The notes under the pieces were generated by a model. It had not been told where the DNA came from. It searched no databases and worked only from the letters and a program-made list of their open reading frames with translations. A DNA stretch of 64,000 nt. Source: DATBVX01 sp963724625. Its GTDB lineage: Bacteria; Pseudomonadota; Gammaproteobacteria; Steroidobacterales; Steroidobacteraceae. Numbering within the stretch: position 1 is the first letter of the stretch; every line of letters starts with the position of its first letter. Below, piece by piece: positions 34,602 to 44,838 of this stretch. The DNA lies in assembly GCA_963724625.1 (NCBI GenBank), contig CAVRVO010000015.1, positions 93,539-157,538 on the forward strand, written 5' to 3'. The position numbers and the translations under genes were made by a program.

Positions 34602-34963
34602 GGGACGTCAATCGGGCCCGAGGCCTGACACGCCTCTGGCGCGCCTTTGGCCACAGCTGGCGCGGTTTCGTCGGCGCGTTTCGCGAGGAAGCGGCGTTTC
34701 GTCAGGAGCTCGCGCTTGCGTTGGTCGTGATACCGGCTGGACTGTGGTTCGGGTCAACCGGGCTCGAGCGCGCGATGCTGGTGGCGCCGATGTTCCTGAT
34801 CCTGATCGTAGAGCTTCTCAACAGCGCCGTCGAAGTGGCCATCGATCGAATTGGACTGGAGCTGCACGAACTGTCCGGTCTCGCCAAGGACATCGGCTCG
34901 GCGGCCGTGCTCACCTCGTTTGTCTTGCTGGGCGCGATCTGGGGGCTCATCCTGATCCGCTAA
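34598..34963 (+). CDS. dgkA: Diacylglycerol kinase
   Basis: 121 residues from ATG 34598. A small integral-membrane DGK that recycles diacylglycerol to phosphatidic acid. Motifs match DgkA: EEAAFRQELAL, then VELLNSAVEVAIDRIGLELHELSGLAKDIGSAAVLTS with the catalytic Glu and the KDxGSAAV nucleotide site. Three membrane segments are visible. It is coupled to gcvPB by a four-base overlap. Confidence 0.93.
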   Translation: MRDVNRARGLTRLWRAFGHSWRGFVGAFREEAAFRQELALALVVIPAGLWFGSTGLERAMLVAPMFLILIVELLNSAVEVAIDRIGLELHELSGLAKDIGSAAVLTSFVLLGAIWGLILIR

Positions 34964-35133
34964 CCCTGAGCGCGGTCCAACGCTGATCGCCGTTGAATCG
35001 AATCTGGCGCGCTTCAAGACCGGTGACGGTGTTCCTGGTGTCGTGCCCTCCGCAAGGAATTCTTACGGCGTCAGGAGCAGCGGGCTTACAATTGCATCGA
35101 GCTTTGCTCGGGTGGAAAGCGCAGGGGGGTTCC

Positions 35134-35766
35134 ATGCTGCAAATCGGCTCACGAGCCATCCTCGTTGGTCTCGCTGTGCTCATGTCGGGCATGAGCGGTT
35201 GCGATGAGAAGGTTGAACTCCAGGTCCCGCTCAACCCTCAGGAGACCTATAACTGGTGCTGGGCGGCGAGCGCCCAGATGGTCAAGAACTTCATCCACCC
35301 CGGCTTGAACGCCGGCGTGGACCTCCAGCAGTGTGATGAGGCCAGCAAGGCCTTCACGAAGAGCTGCTGCCCCCCTACGGTGCTGAGCGATTGCGACCTG
35401 ACCGGTATGCCTGATTTTCGCGCGCCTGATTTCAAGTCCCTTGATACCTGGCCGCCGGGCCCCGAGCCGAATCCGCCGTTGCCGCCCCTCGACTGGAAGA
35501 TCATCAAGCAGGAAATCAAGGGCGCTGGACGGCCCTTCGTGTTCGTTGCGGCAAGCGTGGGCGGCGGTGCGCATGTGATGGTCATCAGGGGTTTCAAGTA
35601 CGACGCACACAAGCGGGTGAGGTCTGTGTTGGTGAACGACCCCTGGCCAACGAACGTAGGTGCAACCTACTACCAGACGTACGAGTGGTACGCGGGTCAG
35701 TCAACGGACTCGGATTGGCATTGGCGCGATATCTACGGCATCGAGTACATCGGTGCGGGGGGATGA
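35134..35766 (+). CDS. Papain-like (C39-type) cysteine protease lipoprotein
   Basis: 210 residues from ATG 35134. Signal sequence MLQIGSRAILVGLAVLMSGMSGC gives a lipobox Cys at 23, so a membrane-anchored protein. The catalytic motif is YNWCWAASAQMV (Cys42), followed by a helix, the Cys-rich CDEASKAFTKSCCPP segment, the His in GGGAHVMVIRGF (His147) and the later VNDPWP. This is the Peptidase_C39_2/papain-like architecture. It is followed 3 bp later by a second lipoprotein gene. Substrate unknown. Confidence 0.82.
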   Translation: MLQIGSRAILVGLAVLMSGMSGCDEKVELQVPLNPQETYNWCWAASAQMVKNFIHPGLNAGVDLQQCDEASKAFTKSCCPPTVLSDCDLTGMPDFRAPDFKSLDTWPPGPEPNPPLPPLDWKIIKQEIKGAGRPFVFVAASVGGGAHVMVIRGFKYDAHKRVRSVLVNDPWPTNVGATYYQTYEWYAGQSTDSDWHWRDIYGIEYIGAGG

Positions 35767-35769
35767 CTC

Positions 35770-36435
35770 ATGCGCTCATTGCTCATCGCTTTTGCCTTGC
35801 TACCGCTCGCCGCGTGCGACTGGGACTGGACGTCAAGGGGCGCCGCGGAGCAACCAGAGGACGCTGCGAACGTGGCGCTCACCTTGCTACAGGACGTGGT
35901 CGATGAGCACAACTATAAGCAGCTGGGATTCGATAGCCCCGCTCAGGCGAATCAGGCCGTGTCGGGAAAGCAGCCGCTGGACGTCTACATCGTGCGGCTC
36001 GACAAGCTGCGCGAATGGAATGGCCAGGAAGCTGGTGCCGAAGCATTGGTGCTTCAGTCGAAGACTTCTGAAGTCGTGTACCCGGTGCTCGTAGACACGC
36101 AAGTGAAATCGACGGTGTCCATTTTCCGGGATAAAACGGGCTATCGGCCCGCAATGTTCGGCAATGCCCAACTCGCCGAGACTCTGGCGCGTTATCGACA
36201 AAGCGATGCGGATTTCATCGTACGCGCTCCGGCTTTCGCCACGTACTTCATCGGAAGAAAAACAGGCGATCAAGTTACGCTGACGCCCATTGAAGCGGAC
36301 GCTCGGCTCCCGGATTTCCCGCCCGGGAAGCCGGTAGCTTCGATCCAGATCCTGAGGCAGCTTTGGATGCTGGCGAAAAGTCCGGATGCTAAACAGCCAA
36401 GCCCGCCGACACTGGACCCAACTCGACCGCAATGA
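35770..36435 (+). CDS. Lipoprotein of unknown function paired with the C39-like protease
   Basis: 221 residues. MRSLLIAFALLPLAAC is a clear lipoprotein signal (Cys16). The mature part has repeated beta-strand-like segments (QPLDVYIVRLDKLREWNG, EALVLQSKTSEVVYPVLVDTQVKSTVSIF, TYFIGRKTGDQVTLTPIEAD). I do not recognise the family. The 3-bp spacing from the preceding gene implies one transcript and a joint role at the cell envelope. It is convergent with the glycine-tailed small gene. Confidence 0.78.
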   Translation: MRSLLIAFALLPLAACDWDWTSRGAAEQPEDAANVALTLLQDVVDEHNYKQLGFDSPAQANQAVSGKQPLDVYIVRLDKLREWNGQEAGAEALVLQSKTSEVVYPVLVDTQVKSTVSIFRDKTGYRPAMFGNAQLAETLARYRQSDADFIVRAPAFATYFIGRKTGDQVTLTPIEADARLPDFPPGKPVASIQILRQLWMLAKSPDAKQPSPPTLDPTRPQ

Positions 36436-36515
36436 AGAGCCGGGGCTCTCGGCTCGCGAGAGTCCCGGCTCCAGATCGAGCATCTATATCCGGGGGAGAC
36501 GTCAGTCGCGGTGAG

Positions 36516-37001
36516 CTAGTTGTGACCACCACCCCATCCGCCACCTCCGCCCCCGCCGGTCGCTTGCACCTGGACGTGAAACCCAGTCGGCGGTGGGACG
36601 GCGTTGGAATCGTCATACAATGTGATGACCGCCAACATCCCTTTAATCTGAATCGTGGTCTGCGCCTGCAGTCGCTCAGTGTTTGGATCTGGCTGTGGGT
36701 TACTCTTGTTGTCCAGGACCGTAGAGAGCGCGTTCGTGCCGCGGGGGAAAAACGTGAGCCCGCGCCAGACCTCGTTCATGTCGTCGTCGTCGAACTGAAG
36801 TCTGTAGCACAAGGTATTTGAATCCACTGGGAGAAACGCGACGCTGGTCGCGGGGCCCGTGTACACCGCCGGTTCGAGCCAGAACTGGTTGCTCGCCCCA
36901 GCTGTTGGGTTGAAAAGGTCCGTGTAGCTCACTTGGCCCGGCGGGCCAGCTCGAGGGGTGGGTGGGTCGAGCGTGTATATCTTGCGATGCCAATTGTTCA
37001 T
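36516..37001 (-). CDS. 161-residue protein with poly-glycine C-terminal tail
   Basis: ATG 37001 follows a strong AAAGGAG ribosome-binding site. MNNWHRKIYTLDPPTPRAGP leads into a beta-rich domain (LFNPTAGASNQFWLEPAVYTGPATSVAFLPV, LCYRLQFDDDDMNEVW, LTFFPRGTNALSTVLD). The C-terminus is QVQATGGGGGGGWGGGHN. There is no signal peptide. It starts 49 bp after the TPR-CHAT stop, so the two should share a transcript. Family not recognised. Confidence 0.75.
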   Translation of the reverse strand: MNNWHRKIYTLDPPTPRAGPPGQVSYTDLFNPTAGASNQFWLEPAVYTGPATSVAFLPVDSNTLCYRLQFDDDDMNEVWRGLTFFPRGTNALSTVLDNKSNPQPDPNTERLQAQTTIQIKGMLAVITLYDDSNAVPPPTGFHVQVQATGGGGGGGWGGGHN

Positions 37002-37050
37002 GGTTCTTTTCTCCTTTCGTTGTTGCTAATCGTCCTGCTCGTCGACGGCA

Positions 37051-40000
37051 TCACTCGCTTACCGTGAGCGCAAATGCGGCCCACCACCCCGGATCCGTTA
37101 TCTTGTTCGCCAGCATGGCTCGCATCGCGCTGCTCGACGCGGCGATCAGGGGTGACTTCTCGCGCAGTACCGCCGAATAAAAACTCGTCATGAGCTGCAT
37201 TGTAGACTGGTCCGGGACCTGCCACAGAGAGGCGAGCACCGAGCGCGCGCCGCGCGCCAGCACTACGTAGCGCAGCCCGATGAGCCCCTCGCCAGCAACG
37301 TTCGCTCCTAAGGCCGTGTCGCAGGCGCTCAGCACCACCGCGTCGGCGTGAAGTTGCGTGTTGATGAAATCTGCCGCCATGACCCGCCCGTCGATCGGCC
37401 GGCCTTGACGGTCGATGGTACTGAGAATCAGCGATGACAGCTGCGGTACCTCGGAATCCGTGACTGCGTGTGACGCGACGTGAATGAAGCGGTACTGCCC
37501 GAGCTGGGCACGCAGGAAGCGCTCTCGCGTCGCTTCGAACCCCTCGAGTTGATCAACGCTGCTCTTCGGCAGAAGTGCCGCGATCGTCGCCGCCTCGCGG
37601 CCCGTGGCGGGAAGGCGCGGCAACGGCGCTCGACTGGAAAGACCGCCGCGCACGAGTGACCAAGACGGAGGCTGCTGAGCGCCACCGGCTCGCTGCGCTT
37701 TCGCGGAAACAGCAACGAATCGCGGGTCGGTCGAGTCGTACACCGGGTCGTCCACGAGCAGCATTTGCTTACGTGTCTGAGAAACGCGAGCGCGAGGCTC
37801 GGCATTCAGGAGCAAGCGGACGGACGGTGTAACGGCGACATCATGGGCTTCGACCAGGTAGCGCCGTCGCCCGCCGTCAACGTAGCGTAGCGCTGCGAAC
37901 GGAACGTAGTGGAGGGCACCGTCGGGCGCGAAGATCACCGTTCGCTTGCTCGAGGCGAGCGCTGCGACCGGCTGCATGATCAGATCGTAAAGGCGTTCCG
38001 CCAGCTTCAGGCGTTCTGTCTCAGGTACCGTCGTGAAACTGCGCAGCGCTGTATGAAAGGCGCGAGCTGCGTCGCTCACCGCGCGGGTTGGACCGATTCG
38101 CACCATCGCGAGCTTCTCGCGAGTCACGACCCAGGCGAACGTCGCTTCGGTGCCGAGCCAGTATTCGACGATCGCCGTATCGCCCGGCACTGATTTCAGT
38201 TCGATACCCGCTCGCGCCTGGCCCTGCGGTGAGCGTAGCTGCCCGGCCGCGGACACCGTGCCGATCTCCGCGTTGATTCGGTCCAACTGCTGCCGCAATG
38301 TCGCGATCTCTCCGCGCAGGCTCGCGATGCGCGGGTCATCCGCACCGACATCGTCGAGCAGGGCCTCGAGCTGAAACCGATGAGCGGCGAGGTCCCGGTA
38401 GAGCGCCTGGCGACGCCGAACGAGCTCAGGCTTGGCACTGGTTGCTGTCGCATCCAGGTTCTGGAAATCACTCAGCGCGCGTGCGCGGGCCTGCTCGGCT
38501 GTCAGCAGCGCCTGCATCGCGACGTCATCCGTGCTGCTGCTCGTACGATCTGTGGCCCCCTTGAAGTGACGCTCGGCGAGGAGTGCGATCCTCAGATCGA
38601 ATGCGGGACGCAAGGGCTGCATGACCGTGGCGCGCAGCTCCGGATTGGCGCTCTGGGTCCGCACTTCCTCTGCCAACGCCAGCGCCTGGTCGAGGCACGC
38701 AAACGCCTGGTCCGTCTCGCCCTGCTGACGTTTCAATCGGGCGAGCATCACCCACGCCTCGAATTCGCGTGCCGGTGATTCGTACTTCTTGAACGTCTTC
38801 AGAGCGCTGCGCAGGTCGGACTCCGCACGTTGCAGGTCACCGGTCGAAACCCTGATGCGGCTGCGCTCGAAGAGTGCCTGTGCTCTCTGCATTTCGTTGG
38901 CGCCACTCGCTGGCGCGAGTACCGCCTGGAGTTCCTTCATTGCGCCGTTCGGCTGCTCCAGTGCCTGGAAATCACGCGCAATCTGGATGCGAATGCGCGC
39001 TGCATAGATCGGACCTGATGCGAGTGAGAGAGCCTCGCGGTCCATCTTGAGCGCATCCGCAGCCTCCCCGCGTGCGCGCAGGATGTTGGCGATCGCGCTC
39101 AGCGTGGCGATTCGGCCTGGCCCTTCGTTCTCTGCGCGCCGCAGCGGCAGGGCCTGCCGATAGAAATCAAGCGCCAGGTCGGTGTCGCCGATCGTGTCGT
39201 ACACCGAGCCGATGCCGTAGAGGGCGCGCCCTTGTAAGCTGACATTCTGGATCTTCCGCGCCAGCTCGAGCGCTTCCCCAAAGCGTTGCAGCGCGGCGTC
39301 AACGTTCCCGCTGGCCCAGCTGGCAACCCCGTTGGCGATCAGCACGTAGGTAAAGCCGTAAGGTTCGTCCTCTGGTGTAATGAGCTTCAGAACCTCGGCG
39401 TAGTGCACTGCAGCTGCCGAGAGTCTGCCGAGATCGCTCTCCGCGAGCGCGATGTTGTGCAGCACCTTCCCCTGGCCGACGTTGTCTCCGAGCTGTTTGT
39501 ACAGCCGTAACGCGCGTTGCAACGTGCGAATGGCCTCTTCATTCGCGCCCTCTTCGTAGTACGTGAGCCCGATCGTGTTCAACACGTTCGCCTGATCGCT
39601 GGCCTCGCCGCGCTTCGCGTGGAACGCAACGAGCGGATCGAGCAGCGCACGTGCTTCCGCCAGGCCCTCGCGCGCCGTGTGCAGACTATCAACGCTTGTC
39701 GATGACGACGACTGTGGCGAGGCGGCGAGCTGAAAGAGGGCGTAGCCCTCGATCGCCTGTGCCCGCGCCCGGCCGTATGCGTCGCCGACTGCGCCATAGG
39801 TCTGCACCGCTTTGCCGCCCCACGACTTCGCTTCGGCGGTATCTGTCTCGAGGTCGTCATTGAGGAGTGCGGCCAGCGCGTGCTGCGATTGAGCCAGAAG
39901 CAACGACGGCCCGAGCCCCTGGAGTCGCGTTGCCACGTCCTTGTAGCCGCTCGCGGCGGACTTGTAGGCGCTCTCGGCATCAACGCCTTGACCCGTCGCT

Positions 40001-40500
40001 TCACCTCGACTCACCGCCTGGCCGGTAGCGTAGGCGGCATCGGCCGCAGCAAGCACGCGCTGCGCATCGAAGCACGCGTCTCGCTTTTCCGGCGCACGCA
40101 CGAAGCGCAGATCTACGGCGCCGCTCTCTCCTGCCTTTTCCTTCCCAATCAGGCTCACCGAGTAATCGGTGTCGCTGCGGGCGATGAAAGTTACGCGCTG
40201 GATTCCGGATCTCTGGACGGGATTGTCGCCACGGCCGATGAGGCGTCCTGCACTCGCGACTTCAAGAGTGACATCCAGTCCTCTCTCGCGGGCAAACACG
40301 ATGACTTCAGCTCCCTTCGGGATGGCTACATCTCGGGTGACACGTTCGCGCCCCCGCACGTCGACGCTTGCCTCGTAGACTGCAGGCTGATCACCGATCA
40401 TGCCGTCGCACGCTGCGCTTACATCGGCCGAGAGAACGAGCAACGCCCACGCAAGTGGCGCTCGCTGAAGCACTCCTCGAAACGAAGCGGTGTTGAACAC
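37051..40500 (-). CDS. TPR-CHAT domain protein (caspase-like protease), secreted
   Basis: 1149 residues from a GTG at 40500. The N-terminus (RGVLQRAPLAWALLVLSADVSA) looks like a signal peptide, followed by a beta-sandwich region (about 35-140), a long array of TPR repeats (about 150-620; for example LNTIGLTYYEEGANEEAIRT), a coiled-coil linker (about 640-760) and a C-terminal CHAT domain (about 800-1149). The catalytic pair is His1011 in FIHVASHAVTD and Cys1060 in VVLSACDTALG. CHAT proteases cleave partner proteins when their sensor domain is triggered, as in TPR-CHAT Csx29 of type III-E CRISPR. No CRISPR elements are nearby. The target here is unknown. Confidence 0.88.
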   Translation of the reverse strand: MFNTASFRGVLQRAPLAWALLVLSADVSAACDGMIGDQPAVYEASVDVRGRERVTRDVAIPKGAEVIVFARERGLDVTLEVASAGRLIGRGDNPVQRSGIQRVTFIARSDTDYSVSLIGKEKAGESGAVDLRFVRAPEKRDACFDAQRVLAAADAAYATGQAVSRGEATGQGVDAESAYKSAASGYKDVATRLQGLGPSLLLAQSQHALAALLNDDLETDTAEAKSWGGKAVQTYGAVGDAYGRARAQAIEGYALFQLAASPQSSSSTSVDSLHTAREGLAEARALLDPLVAFHAKRGEASDQANVLNTIGLTYYEEGANEEAIRTLQRALRLYKQLGDNVGQGKVLHNIALAESDLGRLSAAAVHYAEVLKLITPEDEPYGFTYVLIANGVASWASGNVDAALQRFGEALELARKIQNVSLQGRALYGIGSVYDTIGDTDLALDFYRQALPLRRAENEGPGRIATLSAIANILRARGEAADALKMDREALSLASGPIYAARIRIQIARDFQALEQPNGAMKELQAVLAPASGANEMQRAQALFERSRIRVSTGDLQRAESDLRSALKTFKKYESPAREFEAWVMLARLKRQQGETDQAFACLDQALALAEEVRTQSANPELRATVMQPLRPAFDLRIALLAERHFKGATDRTSSSTDDVAMQALLTAEQARARALSDFQNLDATATSAKPELVRRRQALYRDLAAHRFQLEALLDDVGADDPRIASLRGEIATLRQQLDRINAEIGTVSAAGQLRSPQGQARAGIELKSVPGDTAIVEYWLGTEATFAWVVTREKLAMVRIGPTRAVSDAARAFHTALRSFTTVPETERLKLAERLYDLIMQPVAALASSKRTVIFAPDGALHYVPFAALRYVDGGRRRYLVEAHDVAVTPSVRLLLNAEPRARVSQTRKQMLLVDDPVYDSTDPRFVAVSAKAQRAGGAQQPPSWSLVRGGLSSRAPLPRLPATGREAATIAALLPKSSVDQLEGFEATRERFLRAQLGQYRFIHVASHAVTDSEVPQLSSLILSTIDRQGRPIDGRVMAADFINTQLHADAVVLSACDTALGANVAGEGLIGLRYVVLARGARSVLASLWQVPDQSTMQLMTSFYSAVLREKSPLIAASSSAMRAMLANKITDPGWWAAFALTVSE

Positions 40501-40690
40501 GCGGCGGTGCCCGTCGAAGAGAACGAACGCATCATACGCTTCGATCCCTTTCTCTTGGTCAACGAGAAGTGAGGAACGCGCAACCGCTCTGATTTCAGTA
40601 CCCGAATTGTGCTCCGAGCACTCTATATCTCGGCAGCCACCTCAACCCTCGGGGGAACCGCGGACGTTGAATGAGAGCGTGAGCGATCGA

Positions 40691-41107
40691 ATGATCAAGT
40701 GCAGCATCGCCTGTGCGGCATTGATGGCGTTCGCAGCGCCGTCCTGGGCTCAGCTCTCACTGGGGTTCCGCAAGGTTCTCGACAACACCTTCATGATCGC
40801 GACGATGGTGCACGGTGATCCGGATCCGGAGGACCTGCGCAAGTTCTTTCGCGCGCTGAAGCGCGCGCAGCGCGACATCGATCTCAGGCCCAAGCTCTAC
40901 ACGCACTATTACAAGAAAGAGTTTCCACTCCGCCATCACGACAAGATGGACACGCGCCGCTGGGGGCCGGGCGAGCGTCTCGTGTTCGACACGTATACGG
41001 AAAATGCGTACCGGAGCGCCCGCGAATGGATCGCGGCACATCGCATCTTCCCGACCGGCGACTTGGGCTCGCTGAGTTACGACGAATCCGTGTTCCGTCT
41101 GCCGTAG
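40691..41107 (+). CDS. Secreted 138-residue protein, unknown function
   Basis: MIKCSIACAALMAFAAPSWAQ is a signal peptide with an AxA-like cleavage site. The mature part (LSLGFRKVLDNTFMIATMVHGDPDPEDLRKFFRALKRAQR, then DMDTRRW-type polar region and REWIAAHRIFPTGDLGSLSYDESVFRLP) is soluble. Divergent from the TPR-CHAT gene across 190 bp, so it may share its promoter region. Family not recognised. Upstream in-frame sequence to 40490 lacks a signal peptide and is rejected. Confidence 0.7.
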   Translation: MIKCSIACAALMAFAAPSWAQLSLGFRKVLDNTFMIATMVHGDPDPEDLRKFFRALKRAQRDIDLRPKLYTHYYKKEFPLRHHDKMDTRRWGPGERLVFDTYTENAYRSAREWIAAHRIFPTGDLGSLSYDESVFRLP

Positions 41108-41137
41108 CGCACTCGGCTTGGGGATGTGCTGGCGGTT

Positions 41138-41778
41138 CTAGTAATCGCGGCCGTAGCGCGCGAACTGTGCCATCACGCGCTGCATTTCATCGTCGTCGAG
41201 AATCACCGGCTCCAGTCCAGCCGCCAGCATCCGCAGATACTGCCCGGCCATATTCTCAACCTCGCACGCGAGCTCGTACGCGGTCTCGAGGTTAGCGCCA
41301 ATCGCTATGACACCGTGATTGGCCAGCAATACAGCCCTGCGTCCTTCAAGCGCTCGCAACGCATTCTCGGCCAGGGCCGGTGTGCCGAACGTGGCGTACT
41401 CCGCGCAGCGAATGCCGGGGCCGCCCGCGAGCGCGATCATGTAGTGAAACGGCGGGATACCGCGGCGCGTGCAAGCGAGCGCCGTAGCCTGCGGGCTGTG
41501 CGTGTGGACGATCGCCTCGGCATCGGGTCGGTTGCGATAGATCGCCGTGTGGAACGGCGATTCTGACGAGGGCGTGCGCGTGCCCGAACGCACCACGCCC
41601 GCGAGATTGAGCGAGACGATTTCGGCGGCGCACATCTCAGGATAGGGGACGCCGGAAGGCGTAATCAGTAATCCGCCGTCGAAGCGACAGGAGACATTCC
41701 CCGACCTGTTGGGTGCGAGGCCCGCACGGTCCATCATCTGCGCGGTGGCGACAATCGCCGCACGGGTCACAGCCTCGT

Positions 41779-41782
<4 letters not shown>
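41138..41782 (-). CDS. Class II aldolase/adducin family protein (Ald2/FucA-like)
   Basis: 214 residues. Class II aldolase fold with NRSGNVSCRFDGGLLITPSGVPY (phosphate loop), the zinc ligands in DAEAIVHTHSPQATALA (two His), and AVLLANHGVIAIGANL. It starts by overlapping the mtnA stop (ATGA), so it is translationally coupled to the methylthioribose-1-phosphate isomerase. That context suggests an aldolase acting on 5-methylthioribulose-1-P or 5-deoxyribulose-1-P to give DHAP and an aldehyde, as in the DHAP shunt. It is distinct from the MtnB dehydratase upstream. Family firm; role inferred. Confidence 0.85.
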
Positions 41783-42876
<1,094 letters not shown>

Positions 42877-42903
42877 CCAGTTCAGTCTGCTAACGATCCG
42901 GTG

Positions 42904-43617
42904 TCAGATCAAGCGCACTTCACCGAGGTGGGTGATGACCGGGTGCGAGGCCGGCGCTTGGGCCTCTGCTCGTCGCACCAGGACGGTTGCGAGTCCGGCT
43001 TCGCGCGCGGCGTCGAGTTCCTCGACGATATCGCTGAAAAAGAGCACCCCGGGAGGATCGCGGCCCATGTCGCTCACGATGCGCCGGTAGCTCTCCGCGG
43101 ATCGCTTGGGTCCGGTTCGGGTGTCGTAATAGCCGCGAATGTAACCGTCCAGCGGTCCGACCACGCTGTGGGCGAATAGCAGGTGTTGGGCTTCGACGCT
43201 GCCGGAAGAGTAGATCCGGATGTCGGCGCCCTGGGCGACCCACGCTGCAAACGCCACCGGGACATCGGCGTAAACATGGCCGCGCAACTCGCCGCGCTCG
43301 TAACCTGCGCGCCAGATCAATCCCTGGAGCTGCTTGAGACCGGTCGACTTGTCGTCGGCCTCCATGCGACGCAGGACTTCTGCTTCGAGTGCATGAGGGT
43401 CCAGGCGCTGGCGCAGAAACTCCGCGAGCGATCCGGCACCGCTCTCGCGAGCGATGACTTCGCTGGCGGCGACGAGCTCCGGATCGGCCGCATGTTCCGA
43501 GAGAAACGCTCTGAGGCTGCGCCTGGCATACGGGAACAACGTGTCATAGACGAACGCGATCGAGGTCGTGGTGCCCTCAATATCGAGGAGCAGACCGCGG
43601 GCCGGGAAGTCGATCAC
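42904..43617 (-). CDS. mtnC: Enolase-phosphatase E1
   Basis: 237 residues from a GTG at 43617 (VIDFPARGLLLDIEGTTTSI) that overlaps the mtnD stop. A HAD phosphatase that enolises and dephosphorylates 2,3-diketo-5-methylthiopentyl-1-P to acireductone. HAD motifs: LLLDIEGTTTSIAFVYD (E in place of the second Asp is normal for MtnC), RIYSSGSVEAQHLLF, and VLFFSDIVEELDAA. In-frame upstream sequence to 43767 is not homologous. Confidence 0.94.
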   Translation of the reverse strand: MIDFPARGLLLDIEGTTTSIAFVYDTLFPYARRSLRAFLSEHAADPELVAASEVIARESGAGSLAEFLRQRLDPHALEAEVLRRMEADDKSTGLKQLQGLIWRAGYERGELRGHVYADVPVAFAAWVAQGADIRIYSSGSVEAQHLLFAHSVVGPLDGYIRGYYDTRTGPKRSAESYRRIVSDMGRDPPGVLFFSDIVEELDAAREAGLATVLVRRAEAQAPASHPVITHLGEVRLI

Positions 43618-44174
43618 GCGTGCGACGGCGCGATGTACCGCGGCCCCCAGCAGACGGGGGCATATTGAGCATGTACTCCGTCGTCGAAGTACTGCGGTGT
43701 CCAGCCGGTCGGATCGACGAAGAGTCGTATGGCGCGGATGCGCCGGTCTGCACAGAGATCGAACCAATGGCGAGTGCCGGCCGGAACACGCAACAGGTCT
43801 CCCGCCTCGACCTGGACGGCGTACACCGGCGCCTGCGCCGGCCGAATGAAGAAAAGGCCCGCTCCGTCCAGGATGAACCGTACTTCGTCCTCGGCGTGCG
43901 AATGCTCCTTGTTGAACTTCGCGAGCATGGCGTCGAGTCCTGGCGTGCCGGGGCCCACGTCGATGACGTCAGCGGTCACGTAACCGCCGGATTTTTTCAG
44001 CCGCTCGATTTCTGGCGCGTACGCTTGCAGCACGGCGGCGGAGTCAGCGCCCGGCGCGATGCGCCCGGCCACCTCCCAGCGCTCGTAGGCGAGTCCTGAC
44101 TGCGCCACGAATGATGCGATCTCGCGTGGATCGTCGATTTGCCGCTTCTCGGCGGGAATTGATATTGAGGCCAT
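43614..44174 (-). CDS. mtnD: Acireductone dioxygenase
   Basis: 186 residues from ATG 44174 (MASISIPAEKRQIDDPREIA). A cupin metalloenzyme that oxidises acireductone to the ketoacid precursor of methionine and formate (Fe form). Metal ligands lie in FNKEHSHAEDEVRFILDG (two His, one Glu) and VPAGTRHWFD (His). The gene is 13 bp past mtnB. An in-frame reading to 44324 overlaps mtnB and is rejected. Confidence 0.95.
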   Translation of the reverse strand: MASISIPAEKRQIDDPREIASFVAQSGLAYERWEVAGRIAPGADSAAVLQAYAPEIERLKKSGGYVTADVIDVGPGTPGLDAMLAKFNKEHSHAEDEVRFILDGAGLFFIRPAQAPVYAVQVEAGDLLRVPAGTRHWFDLCADRRIRAIRLFVDPTGWTPQYFDDGVHAQYAPVCWGPRYIAPSHA

Positions 44175-44187
44175 CGATGCAAACTCC

Positions 44188-44838
44188 TCAGCTGAGCGCA
44201 GGGGCGTAGCGCGCCCGCGCGATAAGGACCTCAAACAGGAATTCGAGAATCTCGACGTGCCGACGCGCCTCGTCGAGATCGCGACCCCAGGTATAGAGCC
44301 CGTGACCACGCACCAGGAAAGCATGTCCAGGTGCGCCTTGGCCGAATCTTAGCGCAACCGTCCGAGCCAGCATCGGCATGTCCTGACTGTTATCGAGGAT
44401 GGGAATCGTGATTCGTGTGTCATGGGTGGTCACACCCGAGAGACCCTTGAGCATCTCGTAGCCTGCGATCTCGAGAGCGCCGCTGCCGAAATGGACATCA
44501 GAGAGCACGGTAGCCGGGACGGAATGAGTATGTAGGACTGCTTCGACCCCCGGTCGGTGCGCGAGTGCCGCATGCAGCAGTGTTTCCGCGGAGGGGCGGG
44601 GCGAAGCCTCATCGACCCGCTGGCCATCGGCATCGACCACAGTGAAGTCGGCTGCGACCAGGCGGCTCTTGTCGCGGCCGGAGGCCGTAATCAGCAGATG
44701 CAGGGGAGCGCGGCCCAGCACGACGCTGTAGTTGCTGCTGGTGCCGACAGACCAGCCGCGGCTGTAGAAGAGGCGTCCAATCTCGCGCAGCGCTTCGATC
44801 TGCGCGCCCCAGGGCTCGTTACTAGCTGGCTTGGTCAC
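44188..44838 (-). CDS. mtnB: Methylthioribulose-1-phosphate dehydratase
   Basis: 216 residues from a GTG at 44838 (VTKPASNEPWGAQIEALREI). A class II aldolase-fold zinc dehydratase giving 2,3-diketo-5-methylthiopentyl-1-P. Motifs are FYSRGWSVGTSSNYSVVL, AVLHTHSVPATVLS (zinc His pair), and FLVRGHGLYTWGRDLDEARRHVEILEFLFE. It heads the mtnB-D-C-A-aldolase unit. An upstream in-frame reading to 45060 has no homology. The 281 bp upstream (44839-45119) shows no riboswitch I can recognise. Confidence 0.93.
   Translation of the reverse strand: MTKPASNEPWGAQIEALREIGRLFYSRGWSVGTSSNYSVVLGRAPLHLLITASGRDKSRLVAADFTVVDADGQRVDEASPRPSAETLLHAALAHRPGVEAVLHTHSVPATVLSDVHFGSGALEIAGYEMLKGLSGVTTHDTRITIPILDNSQDMPMLARTVALRFGQGAPGHAFLVRGHGLYTWGRDLDEARRHVEILEFLFEVLIARARYAPALS

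Noticed and set aside
37051..40500. TPR-CHAT gene as part of a type III-E CRISPR (craspase) system.
   Set aside because: No CRISPR repeats, Cas7-11 or adaptation genes are in the window, and the protein has a secretion signal.
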